64,000 nt of DNA, taken from the NCBI GenBank assembly GCA_905236675.1, contig CAJOND010000038.1, forward strand, positions 1 to 64,000. The letters are read 5' to 3'. The stretch comes from Candidatus Rifleibacteriota bacterium (GTDB lineage: Bacteria > Muiribacteriota > Ozemobacteria > Ozemobacterales > Ozemobacteraceae). The notes below the pieces were generated by a model. The model was not told the origin of the DNA, did not search any database, and was given only the letters and a program-made list of their open reading frames with translations. The position numbers were made by a program, and so were the translations under genes. Below, one piece after another: positions 17,916 through 27,392 of this stretch; within the stretch, counting starts at the first letter, position 1, and each line of letters begins with the position of its first letter.

Positions 17916-19188
17916 TTAATGCTTTGACAAAAGCTTCTCTATATTCTTTCACACTAACATTTTTTTGAGCATCAAAAGTCTTTAATACTGAAAGTAAGTC
18001 AGATTTTGCCTGATTAATTGAAGTATTCTCGTAAAGCATTAAATATCCATAAGCAACACCAACCAATAAAATCAAAGGCAAAAAAGAAGCTAAAAGATAT
18101 GAAAGTGAAAATCTTGTCAAAAGATTAATTTTAGGCCATTTATCAAATCCTATTCCACAAAATAGAATTATTGCCATAATCAATAGCAATAAAATATTAA
18201 TAGAGATTAACCACTTAGGAAAAGAAAATTTCTTAATCGCTCTGACTAAAACTATAGCTATATGGGTAGAACCTCTTTCAAAGTTACAAAAAGCAGTATA
18301 ATTTCCTAAATTAATTCCATTAGGCAAACTATCTTTTAACCATTTTTCCAAGTTATTTACGTTTTGTACAGTAAGACTATTTGCAAAATTATTGAATATT
18401 CTAGACTTATCTAGAGGCGATTGAACAGTAGGTTTACCATAAGCTGCTAAAACAGGTATAAATGCACCTATTGCGTTACCTCTTCTCTTTAGACTCTTTA
18501 AAGCTAACAAACGTCCAATTTCAGGATAGTCTTCTTTAACATTACATAGCAGAATTGCTCCATATACCTCTTCATTATCTCCAACAAAATAATTCCAAAC
18601 AAACCAAGAGTTTTTATGAATTCCATTTGAAAACGTGGTAATTCCTTTGGCTATAATTTCAGTATTAGTAAACTGCCCTAATAGATTACGAGCAAATGCT
18701 TCTTTGTTTCTTAAATCATTACTCTTGTTTTTATTATTGGAAATATTCATGTTATAGAGATATTCAAAAGTTAAACATAAAGCTTTTTTACTTGTCCCTA
18801 TATTTCCATGTGTAAGCAACAATTCTGTAGATTTAGTATCAGGTCCAGTTTTAAAAACAAAAAGATTATAATCAGGAAAAGGTTTTTCAAAAATTTTTTC
18901 CGATTTTTTATTTAAGGAATCTACAAGAAATTTAGCATCATTAAAGTTTGCAGCATTTTTTAGTTCATTAAAAAAATTACCAAATAATCTTGAAAACCCA
19001 TTTTCAAAATCAGCTTCAGAAGATAAGGTTTCTACTTCATGAATAGCCTTAACTCTCTGTTCATTTATTTCCAGATTCTCGTTTATTTTGGCAAATAAAT
19101 AATAACTCAAGTTTAATGCAGTTAGTGGAATAACAAAAAATAGAATTAATAAAACTACATTAAATTTTTCAGAAGTATGCTTTCCCAT
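17869..19188 (-). CDS. Membrane sensor, 5' part of the split sensor-cyclase
   Basis: A 439-residue frame with a membrane segment at about 10-30 (VVLLILFFVIPLTALNLSYYLF), a long extracytoplasmic region, and two more membrane segments (about 329-348 and 359-385). A soluble stretch leads to VKEYREAFVKALNDE. It ends KNKIIIKRERDR and overlaps the next frame by 47 bp. At the overlap is an A7 run (GATG, then seven A, then TAAA). One A less would join ALNDE directly to KIKSLLKEKEIDEE of the downstream frame. Gene end, slippage or consensus error cannot be told apart by eye. The topology favours one protein. Confidence 0.7.
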   Translation of the reverse strand: MGKHTSEKFNVVLLILFFVIPLTALNLSYYLFAKINENLEINEQRVKAIHEVETLSSEADFENGFSRLFGNFFNELKNAANFNDAKFLVDSLNKKSEKIFEKPFPDYNLFVFKTGPDTKSTELLLTHGNIGTSKKALCLTFEYLYNMNISNNKNKSNDLRNKEAFARNLLGQFTNTEIIAKGITTFSNGIHKNSWFVWNYFVGDNEEVYGAILLCNVKEDYPEIGRLLALKSLKRRGNAIGAFIPVLAAYGKPTVQSPLDKSRIFNNFANSLTVQNVNNLEKWLKDSLPNGINLGNYTAFCNFERGSTHIAIVLVRAIKKFSFPKWLISINILLLLIMAIILFCGIGFDKWPKINLLTRFSLSYLLASFLPLILLVGVAYGYLMLYENTSINQAKSDLLSVLKTFDAQKNVSVKEYREAFVKALNDEKNKIIIKRERDR

Positions 19189-19237
19189 AATAACTATATT
19201 AGAACTTTATTAATAGTTAGTAAAGAAATGTTCTTAA

Positions 19238-19520
19238 GATTGAAGTTGGAAGACAGAAGAAAGAAGAAGAAAGAGGGAAAAGAGCTGAGAGCGGACGAGG
19301 CTAAACCCTCTTAGAGCGGAAGAGCGGAGAGAAGAGAAGTGAGAACTGAGAGCTGAAAATTGAGAGATAAGAATTGAGAGCGAAAGAGCAAGAGAGCGGA
19401 CGAGGCTAAAGCCTCTTAGAGCGGAAGAGCGGAGAGAAGAGAAGTGAGAACTGAGAACTGAGAGTTGGAAAAGAGCAAAGAGGATAGAGCATAATCCCTT
19501 CGTCTCTTAGAGCGAAGAGA
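19238..19520. repeat. Purine-rich repeat tract with a duplicated unit of about 75 bp
   Basis: The tract is almost pure purine, made of variants of GAGAGCTGAGA and GAAGAGCGGAGA. One unit of about 75 bp (19287-19361) recurs at 19392-19466 with few differences, giving a period of about 105 bp. No coding frame is present. A relative of the short unit, CTCAGCT repeated, occurs at about 35640-35664. Such tracts can form triplex DNA or vary in copy number. Confidence 0.75.
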
Positions 19521-19683
19521 TTATGCTAAAAAGGTCTATTTCTCTAAAAATTAGTTTAAATATTAAAACTATGTTATATTAAAAAATCTAGAGAATACTT
19601 GAAAGATTGTTATAGCAGGATCTAAAACAATCCCCTATGCTCTTTTACTCTAAGCTCTATGCTCTACCGAAGAGGTACAGAAA

Positions 19684-20901
19684 ATGAATAAAAGTATATT
19701 GTTGGTTATATTAGCAGGCTTTATTACCCTATTGATTGGTTGTCACGCAGGTGGCGAAGCACCTTATATAAACAGAGAAACTGAATTTACCCCAGTTATT
19801 GCTGAAGGTTTACCAAAAATCACGGTCAAAGGCGAAACCAATCTGCCTGGTCACTTCTTTATTTCTTTCCCGTTCACTAGAAACCTTATAATGATGGACG
19901 GCAAAGGCAATATAATCTGGTCTAAACATGAACCAGTCCCCGCTACACTTGCTATTAGCGGCTTATGGGATTTCAAAAAACATATAATCGGCGGTCAGTC
20001 TTATTTCAGCTATCACGACAGAAAGGCTGAATTCGATAATTTCGGCTTGGCAGGCTTCGGACCTGGTGAACGTGTTATCTTAGATTCAAAATTCAACGAA
20101 ATCAAGCGTATAACTTTTGAACAGTCTGAAGTTACCGAAAAAGGGCACCCTCTTGATGGTCACGATTTCATTATGATCGACTTGAATAATTATATTTTGT
20201 CCGGCTATATCAAAAAGACAGTTGACAATGTTCCTAATATAGCACAAAGTTCAGTTGTATATTCCTATTTGCAGGAAGTTCAGAACGGCGCAGTTATTTG
20301 GGACTGGAAAAGCATAGATTACCCTGAATTATATGGTTTGTCTGTAACCGATGCAGACGCTAACGCAAATGATTTTGAAAATACTTTTACAGATTCACCT
20401 GATTATGTTCATTTCAACTCAATGCGTATTGATGCCGATGAAAACCTTGTTTGCTCTTTCCGCCACCTCAATTCTATAATTTGCTTAGACCGTCATAAAA
20501 ATACTAATCAGATTTTATGGAAGCTTTCAGGAAATGCTGACGATTTCCATTTAGCAGAAAATGAAAAAACATCATGTCAGCATTATGCTGTAATTGATAA
20601 AGATTCTATAAGCGTATTTGACAATGGGAACAAACTTGGTCAATCCTATATTCGTTCTTATAAACTTAATACAGGGAATAAGACTGCGCAAGTTAAGACT
20701 TTAACGGTTCCTGGCAAGTTTTCGTCAGCCTGTGGCTCAGCTCAGCGTATTACAGGTGAAACTTATGTTATTGGCTGGGGAAAGACCGAGAACGATGCAG
20801 TTTGTATGTCTGTTTATGACTTTGCAACAAACAATGAGCTTATGTCTATAACATTGGAAGTGCCTCAGAACTTTACTTACAGATGTGTTTATTATGAGTA
20901 A
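19684..20901 (+). CDS. Arylsulfotransferase-like (ASST) lipoprotein
   Basis: A 405-residue lipoprotein: the signal ends in LLIGC (Cys20). The body reads like an ASST-family beta-propeller (PHxxNSM-type DYVHFNSMRIDADENLVCSFRHLNSI, ILWKLSG, CQHYAVIDKDSISVFDNG). Known ASST enzymes move sulphate between phenols in the periplasm, using two His residues; here candidate His residues occur in DGHDF, VHFNS and CQHYA. Some relatives have no proven activity, so the substrate is open. Codon use is slightly more GC-rich than in its neighbours, which hints at transfer. An inverted repeat follows the stop (about 20915-20955). Confidence 0.8.
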   Translation: MNKSILLVILAGFITLLIGCHAGGEAPYINRETEFTPVIAEGLPKITVKGETNLPGHFFISFPFTRNLIMMDGKGNIIWSKHEPVPATLAISGLWDFKKHIIGGQSYFSYHDRKAEFDNFGLAGFGPGERVILDSKFNEIKRITFEQSEVTEKGHPLDGHDFIMIDLNNYILSGYIKKTVDNVPNIAQSSVVYSYLQEVQNGAVIWDWKSIDYPELYGLSVTDADANANDFENTFTDSPDYVHFNSMRIDADENLVCSFRHLNSIICLDRHKNTNQILWKLSGNADDFHLAENEKTSCQHYAVIDKDSISVFDNGNKLGQSYIRSYKLNTGNKTAQVKTLTVPGKFSSACGSAQRITGETYVIGWGKTENDAVCMSVYDFATNNELMSITLEVPQNFTYRCVYYE

Positions 20902-21254
20902 ACGGTTTTTATTGTAGTTGGTAATTATTACTTTTATTGCTAGCAATAAATAGTAATCCACACTCTCCTCGCACAATGACGGTTTGGGCTATAACGCTGA
21001 TTAGTATTCATATACCAAAGGAATAACTACTACAATAAAAAATCTATATTCTATAACCTTTAATCTCCATTTATGGTCTTATATCTTAAAACTAAAGTAG
21101 TTAGCCTCTCGCCTAATGCTTGAAATTAATAAAGTTCCTATAAATAGCAGCCTAGCTTTATTACACAGAATTTTTACTGGATCGCCACGGCTTGCCTCGC
21201 GATGACGGCTAGCCCATAGAACAATGGTTACTACTAACTATAATTCTTCCATTA
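20902..21254. other. Intergenic stretch with short dispersed-repeat pieces
   Basis: No coding frame is convincing. It holds an imperfect inverted repeat (AATTATTACTTTTATTGC with GCAATAAATAGTAAT, about 20920-20957) and two GC-rich scraps, CTCCTCGCACAATGACGG and GCCTCGCGATGACGG. The latter resemble dispersed intergenic repeats seen in many bacterial genomes. The flanking genes are convergent. Confidence 0.5.
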
Positions 21255-21830
21255 TTATTTCATCTGTTCGGCTACAAAAACTTCACAGGATTTCATAGCC
21301 TGCAAGGTTTTATCCATAAGCTCATCTAGTTGCCAGCCAAGCATCTCTGCACCTTTTGCAATAATATCTCTGGAACAGCCAGCCGCAAATTTTTTATCTT
21401 TAAATTTCTTTTTAATGCTTTTTACTTCCATATCCTGAACGCTTTTGGAAGGTCTCATCAGTGCACCTGCCCAAATCAATCCCGTCAGTTCATCTGCTGC
21501 GAAAAGCACTTTTTCCATTAAATGTTCAGGAACCACATCCGAACAGATTCCATAACCATGTGAGCAAACTGCATGAATAACTTCTTGAGAAACCTGCCCT
21601 TCTAATAATTCTGGTGCTTTTTTACAATGCTGATCAGGATAAAGTTCAAAATCTATATCGTGCAATAAACCACATATAGCCCAGAATTCTTCTTCTTCTG
21701 CGAAACCAAGATTCTTTGCAAACCATCTCATTACGCCTTCAACAGTGTAAGCATGTTGCAAATGGAAAGGGTCTTTATTATATTGCTTTAATAGTTCAAC
21801 AGCTTTATTTCTATCGATACCTAAGTTCAT
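21255..21830 (-). CDS. HD-domain hydrolase
   Basis: A 191-residue HD-superfamily protein: HAYTVEGVMRWFA, then GLLHDIDFELYPDQH with the metal-binding His-Asp, a later AVCSHGYG and AADELTGLIWA. These are the ligands of a phosphohydrolase. Similar stand-alone proteins are common in anaerobes and the substrate is not known. The gene is intact, has no close partner and lies convergent to the ASST-like gene. A GAGGTG ribosome site precedes the ATG. Confidence 0.85.
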   Translation of the reverse strand: MNLGIDRNKAVELLKQYNKDPFHLQHAYTVEGVMRWFAKNLGFAEEEEFWAICGLLHDIDFELYPDQHCKKAPELLEGQVSQEVIHAVCSHGYGICSDVVPEHLMEKVLFAADELTGLIWAGALMRPSKSVQDMEVKSIKKKFKDKKFAAGCSRDIIAKGAEMLGWQLDELMDKTLQAMKSCEVFVAEQMK

Positions 21831-21917
21831 CTTTTCACCTCTAAGTCTATATTTTCGTTAAAGTATAAATCAATTTCTTTATTCATTTCAAGACAGGGTT
21901 TCAAAAACATCCACTTC

Positions 21918-22080
21918 TACTGGACAATTTTACTAAATTTGAAAAATTGTCCAGTAGAAATCTAAAAAAAGTAATAATTTTGGAACAAATTTCTAAAATA
22001 TAGCTATAATTTGGGAACTGATTTTCAAATTATAGTTATATTTTATTGCGATTTTTATTACAACTTTTATATAATAAGTT
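21918..22080. repeat. Second copy of the TGGACAATTTT inverted-repeat block
   Basis: The inverted repeat at 21918-21956 has the same arms as at 9700-9738 (TACTGGACAATTTT and its complement). It is followed by degraded versions of the GGAATC palindromes and the TTTTATTACAACTTTTAT run. No DUF4143 ATPase follows; the next gene is an M3 peptidase. This looks like a scar or a solo control region. Confidence 0.7.
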
Positions 22081-22204
22081 TATTATGCAATGTTTCTTAA
22101 ATATAAGATAGATTTAAATAGAAGAAAAACTGAAGGTTTTTATGGTTATTGATACCACAATAAAAATCTCAAGTTAGATCTTTTATCTCAAGAAGGAAAA
22201 GAAT

Positions 22205-23755
22205 ATGAAAGATAACGAATTTATTAAAATTAGAGATAGTTTTTTTGAAGAAGTAAAACCCAAGATGGTTAAATCAGAAATAGATGGCTGGAATTTTTAC
22301 ATAAACAGTACTGATGAAAATATGAAAGAGATAGAGAAATCTACGGAAGAGGTTTTAAAACTTTATAGAAATGAAGAATTATATAAAAAACTCAATGAAC
22401 TAGAAAAGTCAGGGTTAGAGGATAAACATTTAGCAAAACAATTAAAAAATCTAACGAAAATATTTGATTCAGAATTAAATGAAAGTGAGTTAAACAAAGC
22501 ACTTCGTGATAAAGAAAAAGATATTATGAGTAAATTTAACAAGCATGTACCTATGCTTGACGAAAAAGAAACCAACTTTGCGGAAATAAGTAAAATTTTA
22601 CAAAACGAAAAAAATATAGACATACGTAAAAAAGCTTATAAAGCAATAGTAAAAAGAGGAGATATTATTGCAGAAGATTTGGTCGATTTAGTCATAAAAA
22701 GAAATGAATTCGCAAAAACCAAAGGTTATAATAACTTTTTTGAGTTTGTATTAAAATGTTCATTTGACTTAGATGCTAATTACTTACAGAACTTGTTGGA
22801 TGAGGTTTACGACAATGCCAGAGAAAAAATAAAAAATATCCAAAGTGAATACAAAAAAGAATTAGCAAACGAATTTGGTATTGGAGTAGACGAATTAAGA
22901 GAATATCATTACGGTTTGCTGCTGGATAATACCCCTGCAAAAGAGGTAAATAAATCTTTAAAAACTAAGGAACAGGTAGTGGAAATATGTAAAAAAGCAT
23001 ATCTTGATATGGGATATGATATTGATAATTTGCCTATCATACTTGATTTGTTTCCTCGTAAAAATAAAAATACCCACGGTTTTTGTTTCGATATAGAAGT
23101 AGGCAAAGATACAAGAATTTTGGCTAATCTGACTAATATAACAGAAAGCATCAATACGCTTTGTCATGAATTAGGTCACTGTGTTTATCATTTAGGAATA
23201 AACCCTGAATTACCATATCCTGACCAAACCGCATATCCTGCTGTAACAGAAGCGGTTGCCATGATGATGGGCGATTTACAACAAAAAGAAAACATTCTTA
23301 AAGGAATTGTTTCTGACAAAATACTTGATGACTTTAAGAATGATTTTAAAAAATCAGAGGCAAAGGCTATTAACAAATATAATTTTTATATTACTTTTGA
23401 AAAGAAAATGTATGAAAATCCGGACCAGAATCTACAACAATTATGGCATGATTTAAACGTTAAATATACTGGCATAAGTGATGATAGTGAGTTAGACAAT
23501 AAGTGGGCAACCGTTCAGCATTTTATTACCCACCCTGTATATATGCAGAATTATTTCAGAGCAGACCTTATTAAGGCTCAGATGTATAAGCATCTTCACA
23601 AAGAACTGGGGAATATTACTGAAAACAAAAATACAGCTGCTTATCTGAATAATAATCTCTTTAGGTATGGCACCAGTTTGGAAGAAAATGAGCTTATAGA
23701 AAAATTTACAGGTGAACCTTTATCGTCAAAAGCATTTTGTGAAACACTCCTTTAA
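22205..23755 (+). CDS. M3-family metallopeptidase (oligoendopeptidase type)
   Basis: A 516-residue protein with the zinc site HELGH at about residues 321-325 and a further Glu in AYPAVTEAVAMMMGD (about residue 349), the layout of clan MA, family M3 peptidases. The rest is helical and lysine-rich, and the C-terminal LFRYGTSLEENELIEKFTGEPL is typical of M3 enzymes. No signal peptide is seen, so it probably trims peptides in the cytoplasm. It is somewhat shorter than classical PepF (about 600 aa). AAGGAAAAG lies before the ATG. The solo inverted-repeat block lies upstream. Confidence 0.87.
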   Translation: MKDNEFIKIRDSFFEEVKPKMVKSEIDGWNFYINSTDENMKEIEKSTEEVLKLYRNEELYKKLNELEKSGLEDKHLAKQLKNLTKIFDSELNESELNKALRDKEKDIMSKFNKHVPMLDEKETNFAEISKILQNEKNIDIRKKAYKAIVKRGDIIAEDLVDLVIKRNEFAKTKGYNNFFEFVLKCSFDLDANYLQNLLDEVYDNAREKIKNIQSEYKKELANEFGIGVDELREYHYGLLLDNTPAKEVNKSLKTKEQVVEICKKAYLDMGYDIDNLPIILDLFPRKNKNTHGFCFDIEVGKDTRILANLTNITESINTLCHELGHCVYHLGINPELPYPDQTAYPAVTEAVAMMMGDLQQKENILKGIVSDKILDDFKNDFKKSEAKAINKYNFYITFEKKMYENPDQNLQQLWHDLNVKYTGISDDSELDNKWATVQHFITHPVYMQNYFRADLIKAQMYKHLHKELGNITENKNTAAYLNNNLFRYGTSLEENELIEKFTGEPLSSKAFCETLL

Positions 23756-23834
23756 AGTTGACAAATAGTCAGAAATTTAATCTTTTGGGAACTTAATAGT
23801 ATGCTAATCTGAAATGAAAAAGGGAATTGAAGTT

Positions 23835-24254
23835 ATGACTAAATATAATGAATTATTAAAGATTGAAGAAGAACTTAAAGGAGACAAGTTTGGTGAATGG
23901 ATTCACGATAAAGAACATAAAGGAACAGAGGATGATCCAATTCATTTGCCATTTCCTAATTACACTGAGACTGTTTTTAAATTTATACAAGCTATTTATA
24001 ACTTTGAGAAGAACAACCCTGATTATAAGTTAAATGAATATAGCCAGATACTTGAGCACAACGGTTATGATAATATTAATATAAAAACCATAGACGTTTC
24101 TGAAATGGATGACAAATGTATTATGGCTCTGCTTATGTTTTTAGTTCGTGGTGAGCGTTTCAGTGACGGATTTATTCTAACTGCACTCAAAGCCGGAACT
24201 GTTCAAAGATGTTTTAAAAGACTCAGAGAAATTCTAGCTAGTCAAAATAATTGA
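23835..24254 (+). CDS. DUF6508-like protein
   Basis: A 139-residue protein starting MTKYNELLKIEEELKGDKFGE. The phrases GEWIHDKEHKGTEDDPI and GERFSDGFILTALKAGTVQRC resemble DUF6508 proteins, which have no known function. The inner ATG at 23835 fits the family start better than the ATG at 23814. It ends 10 bp before the next gene, which carries a signal peptide and is unlikely to be functionally linked. No damage is seen. Confidence 0.7.
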   Translation: MTKYNELLKIEEELKGDKFGEWIHDKEHKGTEDDPIHLPFPNYTETVFKFIQAIYNFEKNNPDYKLNEYSQILEHNGYDNINIKTIDVSEMDDKCIMALLMFLVRGERFSDGFILTALKAGTVQRCFKRLREILASQNN

Positions 24255-24264
24255 ACATAAAAAA

Positions 24265-25794
24265 ATGAAAACGAGTATAGTAAATAAGCTTTTAACGTTG
24301 AGCCTAGGCTGTCTATTGTCTTTGAATGTAACTTTATGCTTCGCAGATTATAATCATACGGAGTCAGTTAAACCCTCGCCAAAAATCGAGCAAGAGAAAC
24401 TCTCTGACGAAGATTTTCTAGATAAGCTTCAAAAAGTGCATTTCAATTATATGTGGGATGGTGCAGAGCCTGTTTCTGGTTTGGCTTATGAACGCATCTA
24501 CGAAGACGGAAATTACGGTTCTGAAGACCCATCAATCATCACAACAGGCGGCAGCGGTTTCGGCATCGCAGGAATCATAGTTGCAATGGACCGTGGTTTC
24601 ATCACTCGTGCACAAGGTGTTGCACGTCTACAAAAGATTGTAACTTTTCTAAAACGTGCACAACGCTTTCATGGCGTATGGCCACACTGGTTGTATCCAT
24701 CTGGGAAAGCAACACCTTTCAGTCAAAAGGATGACGGAGGAGATTTGGTTGAAAGTGCTTTTCTTATGGAAGGTCTTCTCTGTGCACGGCAGTATTTAGA
24801 TGCTAACGTAAAATCAGAAAAACAGGTGATTGATGGCATAAATGAGCTCTGGCACGAAATGGAGTTCGATTGGTATCGAAAAGACGGCAAGGATGTGCTT
24901 TATTGGCACTGGAGCCCTAAGTATGGCTGGGAAATGAACTTTCCGCTAGAAGGCTACAATGAAAGTTTGATAGTCTATATTCTTGCAGCTTCTTCACCAA
25001 CACATCCTTGTCCAGCTTCCTGTTATCACAAAGGCTGGGCAGGCAACGGCAAAATACGAACCAACACAACATTCAAAGGCTATCCTCTACAAATAAAACA
25101 TAACGGAGCTGAAACAACAGGCGGACCTCTTTTCTGGGCACATTACAGTTGGTTCGGCTTGTGCCCTATAGGATTGAAAGACCAATATGCCGATTATGGA
25201 GAAGCAATGAAAGCCCATGTATTGAGTAATTATGCCTATTGTGTTGAGAACCCTAAAGGCTATCCTAATTATTCAGAAAATTGCTGGGGATTGACTGCTG
25301 GTTTTTCAGTAGATGGATATTCTGCACATGCACCTAATAATGACTTGGGTGTCATAACCATTACGGCAGCGTTATCTAGTTTTCCTTATGCACCGAAACA
25401 AGCTATGGCTGCAGCACGTTATTGGTATCAGCACAAATCGCTTCTGTGGGGGAAATATGGCTTCTATGATGGCTATAGTGATTCGGCTAAATGGTATCCT
25501 AAACGTTACCTAGCTATCGACCAATTTTCTCGCCCCCGCAGATTCGGCAAGTCTCTAACACTTTCAACTCTAAAAGCAATTTTTCAAGGGAAAAAAGATC
25601 TTTTTAAAGGCTTATATATAGAAAATCAGCCATATGATTGGAAGCCATACCCTGTTATACATATTGATATGGGTAGTGTTTCTGCGGATACTCCAGAAAG
25701 CTTAAAAGAAACACTATTAGGAATGATAACCGATTTTGCAGATAATTTTAAAATAACACTTAATAAGAGACAACTAAGTGATGCTTTTATATAA
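24265..25794 (+). pseudogene. Chimera: secreted GH144-like glucoamylase domain joined to the front of a PD-(D/E)XK ATPase
   Basis: Residues 1-28 are a signal peptide. Residues 45-420 match the glycoamylase family (PF10091, GH144-type, known for beta-1,2-glucan cleavage): IITTGGSGFGIAGIIVAMDR, DDGGDLVESAFLMEGLLCAR, NYSENCWGLTA. At YLAIDQ (codon 25522) the usual tail of about 40 residues is replaced by FSRPRRFGKSLTLSTLKAIF. That is Walker A of a PF09820 AAA-ATPase, whose own first 35 or so residues are missing. The ATPase part then meets an in-frame TAA at 25792. A deletion joining two genes is the simplest reading. An exported ATPase half makes no functional sense. Confidence 0.8.
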
Positions 25795-26958
25795 CTAGTA
25801 AAAAAGCTTTATGACCGTGACGGCAAGGTTGTAATTCTAATAGACGAATATGACAAGCCAATTTTGAATAATATTCAAAACGAAAATATAGAAAAGCTAC
25901 AAGCGGTAATGAAAGGCTTTTATTCAGTATTAAAGACTTGCGAGCCTTATGAAAGATTTGTTTTTATCACAGGTGTCGGGAAGTTTTTGAAAGTCAGCAT
26001 TTTCTCTGACTTAAACAACCTTACGGACATAAGCATGAACGATGATCATGCCACCATGTGCGGTTACACAGAAAAAGAGCTGTTAGAATATTTTCAAAAT
26101 CAGTTAATAGATTTGGCAAAACATAATAACGAAGAATATAATTCTTTTCTTCAAGGTGTAAAAGAATGGTATGACGGTTATAAATTTTCTCCTGATGCAG
26201 AAAACGTCTTTAATCCTGTTTCTCTTGCAAAATTTATAGAAAACAAGGGTAGATTCAACAACTACTGGTTTGAAACAGGTAGCCCAAGTATTATTATAAA
26301 ACTAATGAAAAATAAGTCTGTAAACATAGATGAGGTTGTCAAAAAATCATATAGCGAAGATTATTTCACTGCTTTCATGCCATCAAGTATTTCATTTATA
26401 GCTTTGATGTACCAGACAGGTTATCTTACGATAAAAAGCTGGTCTGTAACAAATAGAGTAACTTGCTACAAACTGGGTTTCCCTAATTTTGAAGTTGAGC
26501 AGTCTTTTTACAGAAGACTTATAATGGACGTGAACGATATTAACGGCTTATGCGGCACACTCTCTTTTGATTTGCGTTCAGCTTTCGGCGAAAACAACAT
26601 TAACGAGGCTATGGATCTTTTAAAGACTTTCTTCTCTGGAATTCCCTATGACATACAGGTTGTCAGCGAAAAATACTACCAGAGCATATTCTATTCTGTT
26701 TTTAAGTCTGTTGGCATTTCTGTGAATACTGAAGTTAAGACAAGCAACGGAAGAATAGACGCAGTTGTTGAAACCGACAAAAATGTTTATATTTTCGAGT
26801 TCAAACTAGATAAATCGGCAGAAGTAGCACTAGATCAGATAACAAATAAAGAATACTACGAACCCTATCTGAACCTAGGGAAAAAGATAACGCTTATCGG
26901 TGCCAACTTCAACTCTGAAACACGTAAGATGAGCGATTGGGTGAAGAAAGAGCTGTAG
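25795..26958 (+). pseudogene. Rear part of the PF09820 AAA-ATPase / PD-(D/E)XK protein after an in-frame stop
   Basis: Directly after the TAA at 25792-25794 the same frame continues with LVKKLYDRDGKVVILIDEYD, the Walker B of this family. It then gives EWYDGYKF, FNPVSLAKFI, the long middle, and a nuclease-like tail, GRIDAVVETDKNVYIFEFKL (D and ExK). The first possible start (TTG 25864) lies after Walker B. The product therefore has neither the P-loop nor Walker B. Read through, this is the second half of one ATPase broken by a single nonsense codon. A related gene that looks intact is at 40337-41899. Confidence 0.8.
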
Positions 26959-26970
26959 CTCTTTCTTTTT
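26946..26970 (+). terminator. Rho-independent terminator overlapping the ATPase stop
   Basis: GAAAGAGCT (26946-26954) pairs with AGCTCTTTC (26957-26965), followed by TTTTTG. The stem spans the stop codon. Confidence 0.7.
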
Positions 26971-27002
26971 GTAGTTATCGCAGAGAGGTCTTTATTTGAT
27001 AA

Positions 27003-27392
27003 TTAAAAATCTACCAGATAAATAGCTATAGAAACCTGATCTAAACCGAATCTTTTTTCTTTATCAGTAATGTAAGCAGTAAGCTTTTTGCCAGCATCCA
27101 TCAACCTGGCAAAAATAATGTTGTCTTTTTCAGGAACATAGCCTAGTTGCTGACCCTGTTCATTTAATATAATAATTTCGTTATCATCAAATTTGCTTTC
27201 TTTGCGCTACAAAGTAAGCTTATCACCCTTTTTAGCTTTTTTAACAGGATTATTTTTAATTTCTGAAGTTCCAGCAATAAAGGTGTCAAAGAGATGTATT
27301 TTATCAACAAGAGGTTTTATTAAATCATTTAATTTTTCTTTTTTTAAAAGAGTGATTTTAGTATTGTCTTTTACAATTAATGAATTGTCCAT
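27003..27392 (-). pseudogene. HIRAN-domain protein with an internal TAG
   Basis: The 130-codon frame reads FDTFIAGTSEIKNNPVKKAK, KGDKLTL, a TAG at 27207-27209, and then RKESKFDDNEIIILNEQGQQ, LGYVPEKDNIIFARLMDAG and the rest of a HIRAN-like domain, ending at 27003. HIRAN domains bind DNA ends or single-stranded DNA and often occur in repair proteins. Only one codon breaks it, so it is either a recent nonsense mutation or an error. The ATG overlaps the end of the J-domain gene by 16 bp, making it the third gene of a coupled operon. Confidence 0.75.

Noticed and set aside
27207-27209. Reassigned TAG codon
   Set aside because: TAG ends intact genes elsewhere (for example the antitoxin at 548), so stop-codon recoding is unlikely; a nonsense mutation or error fits better.
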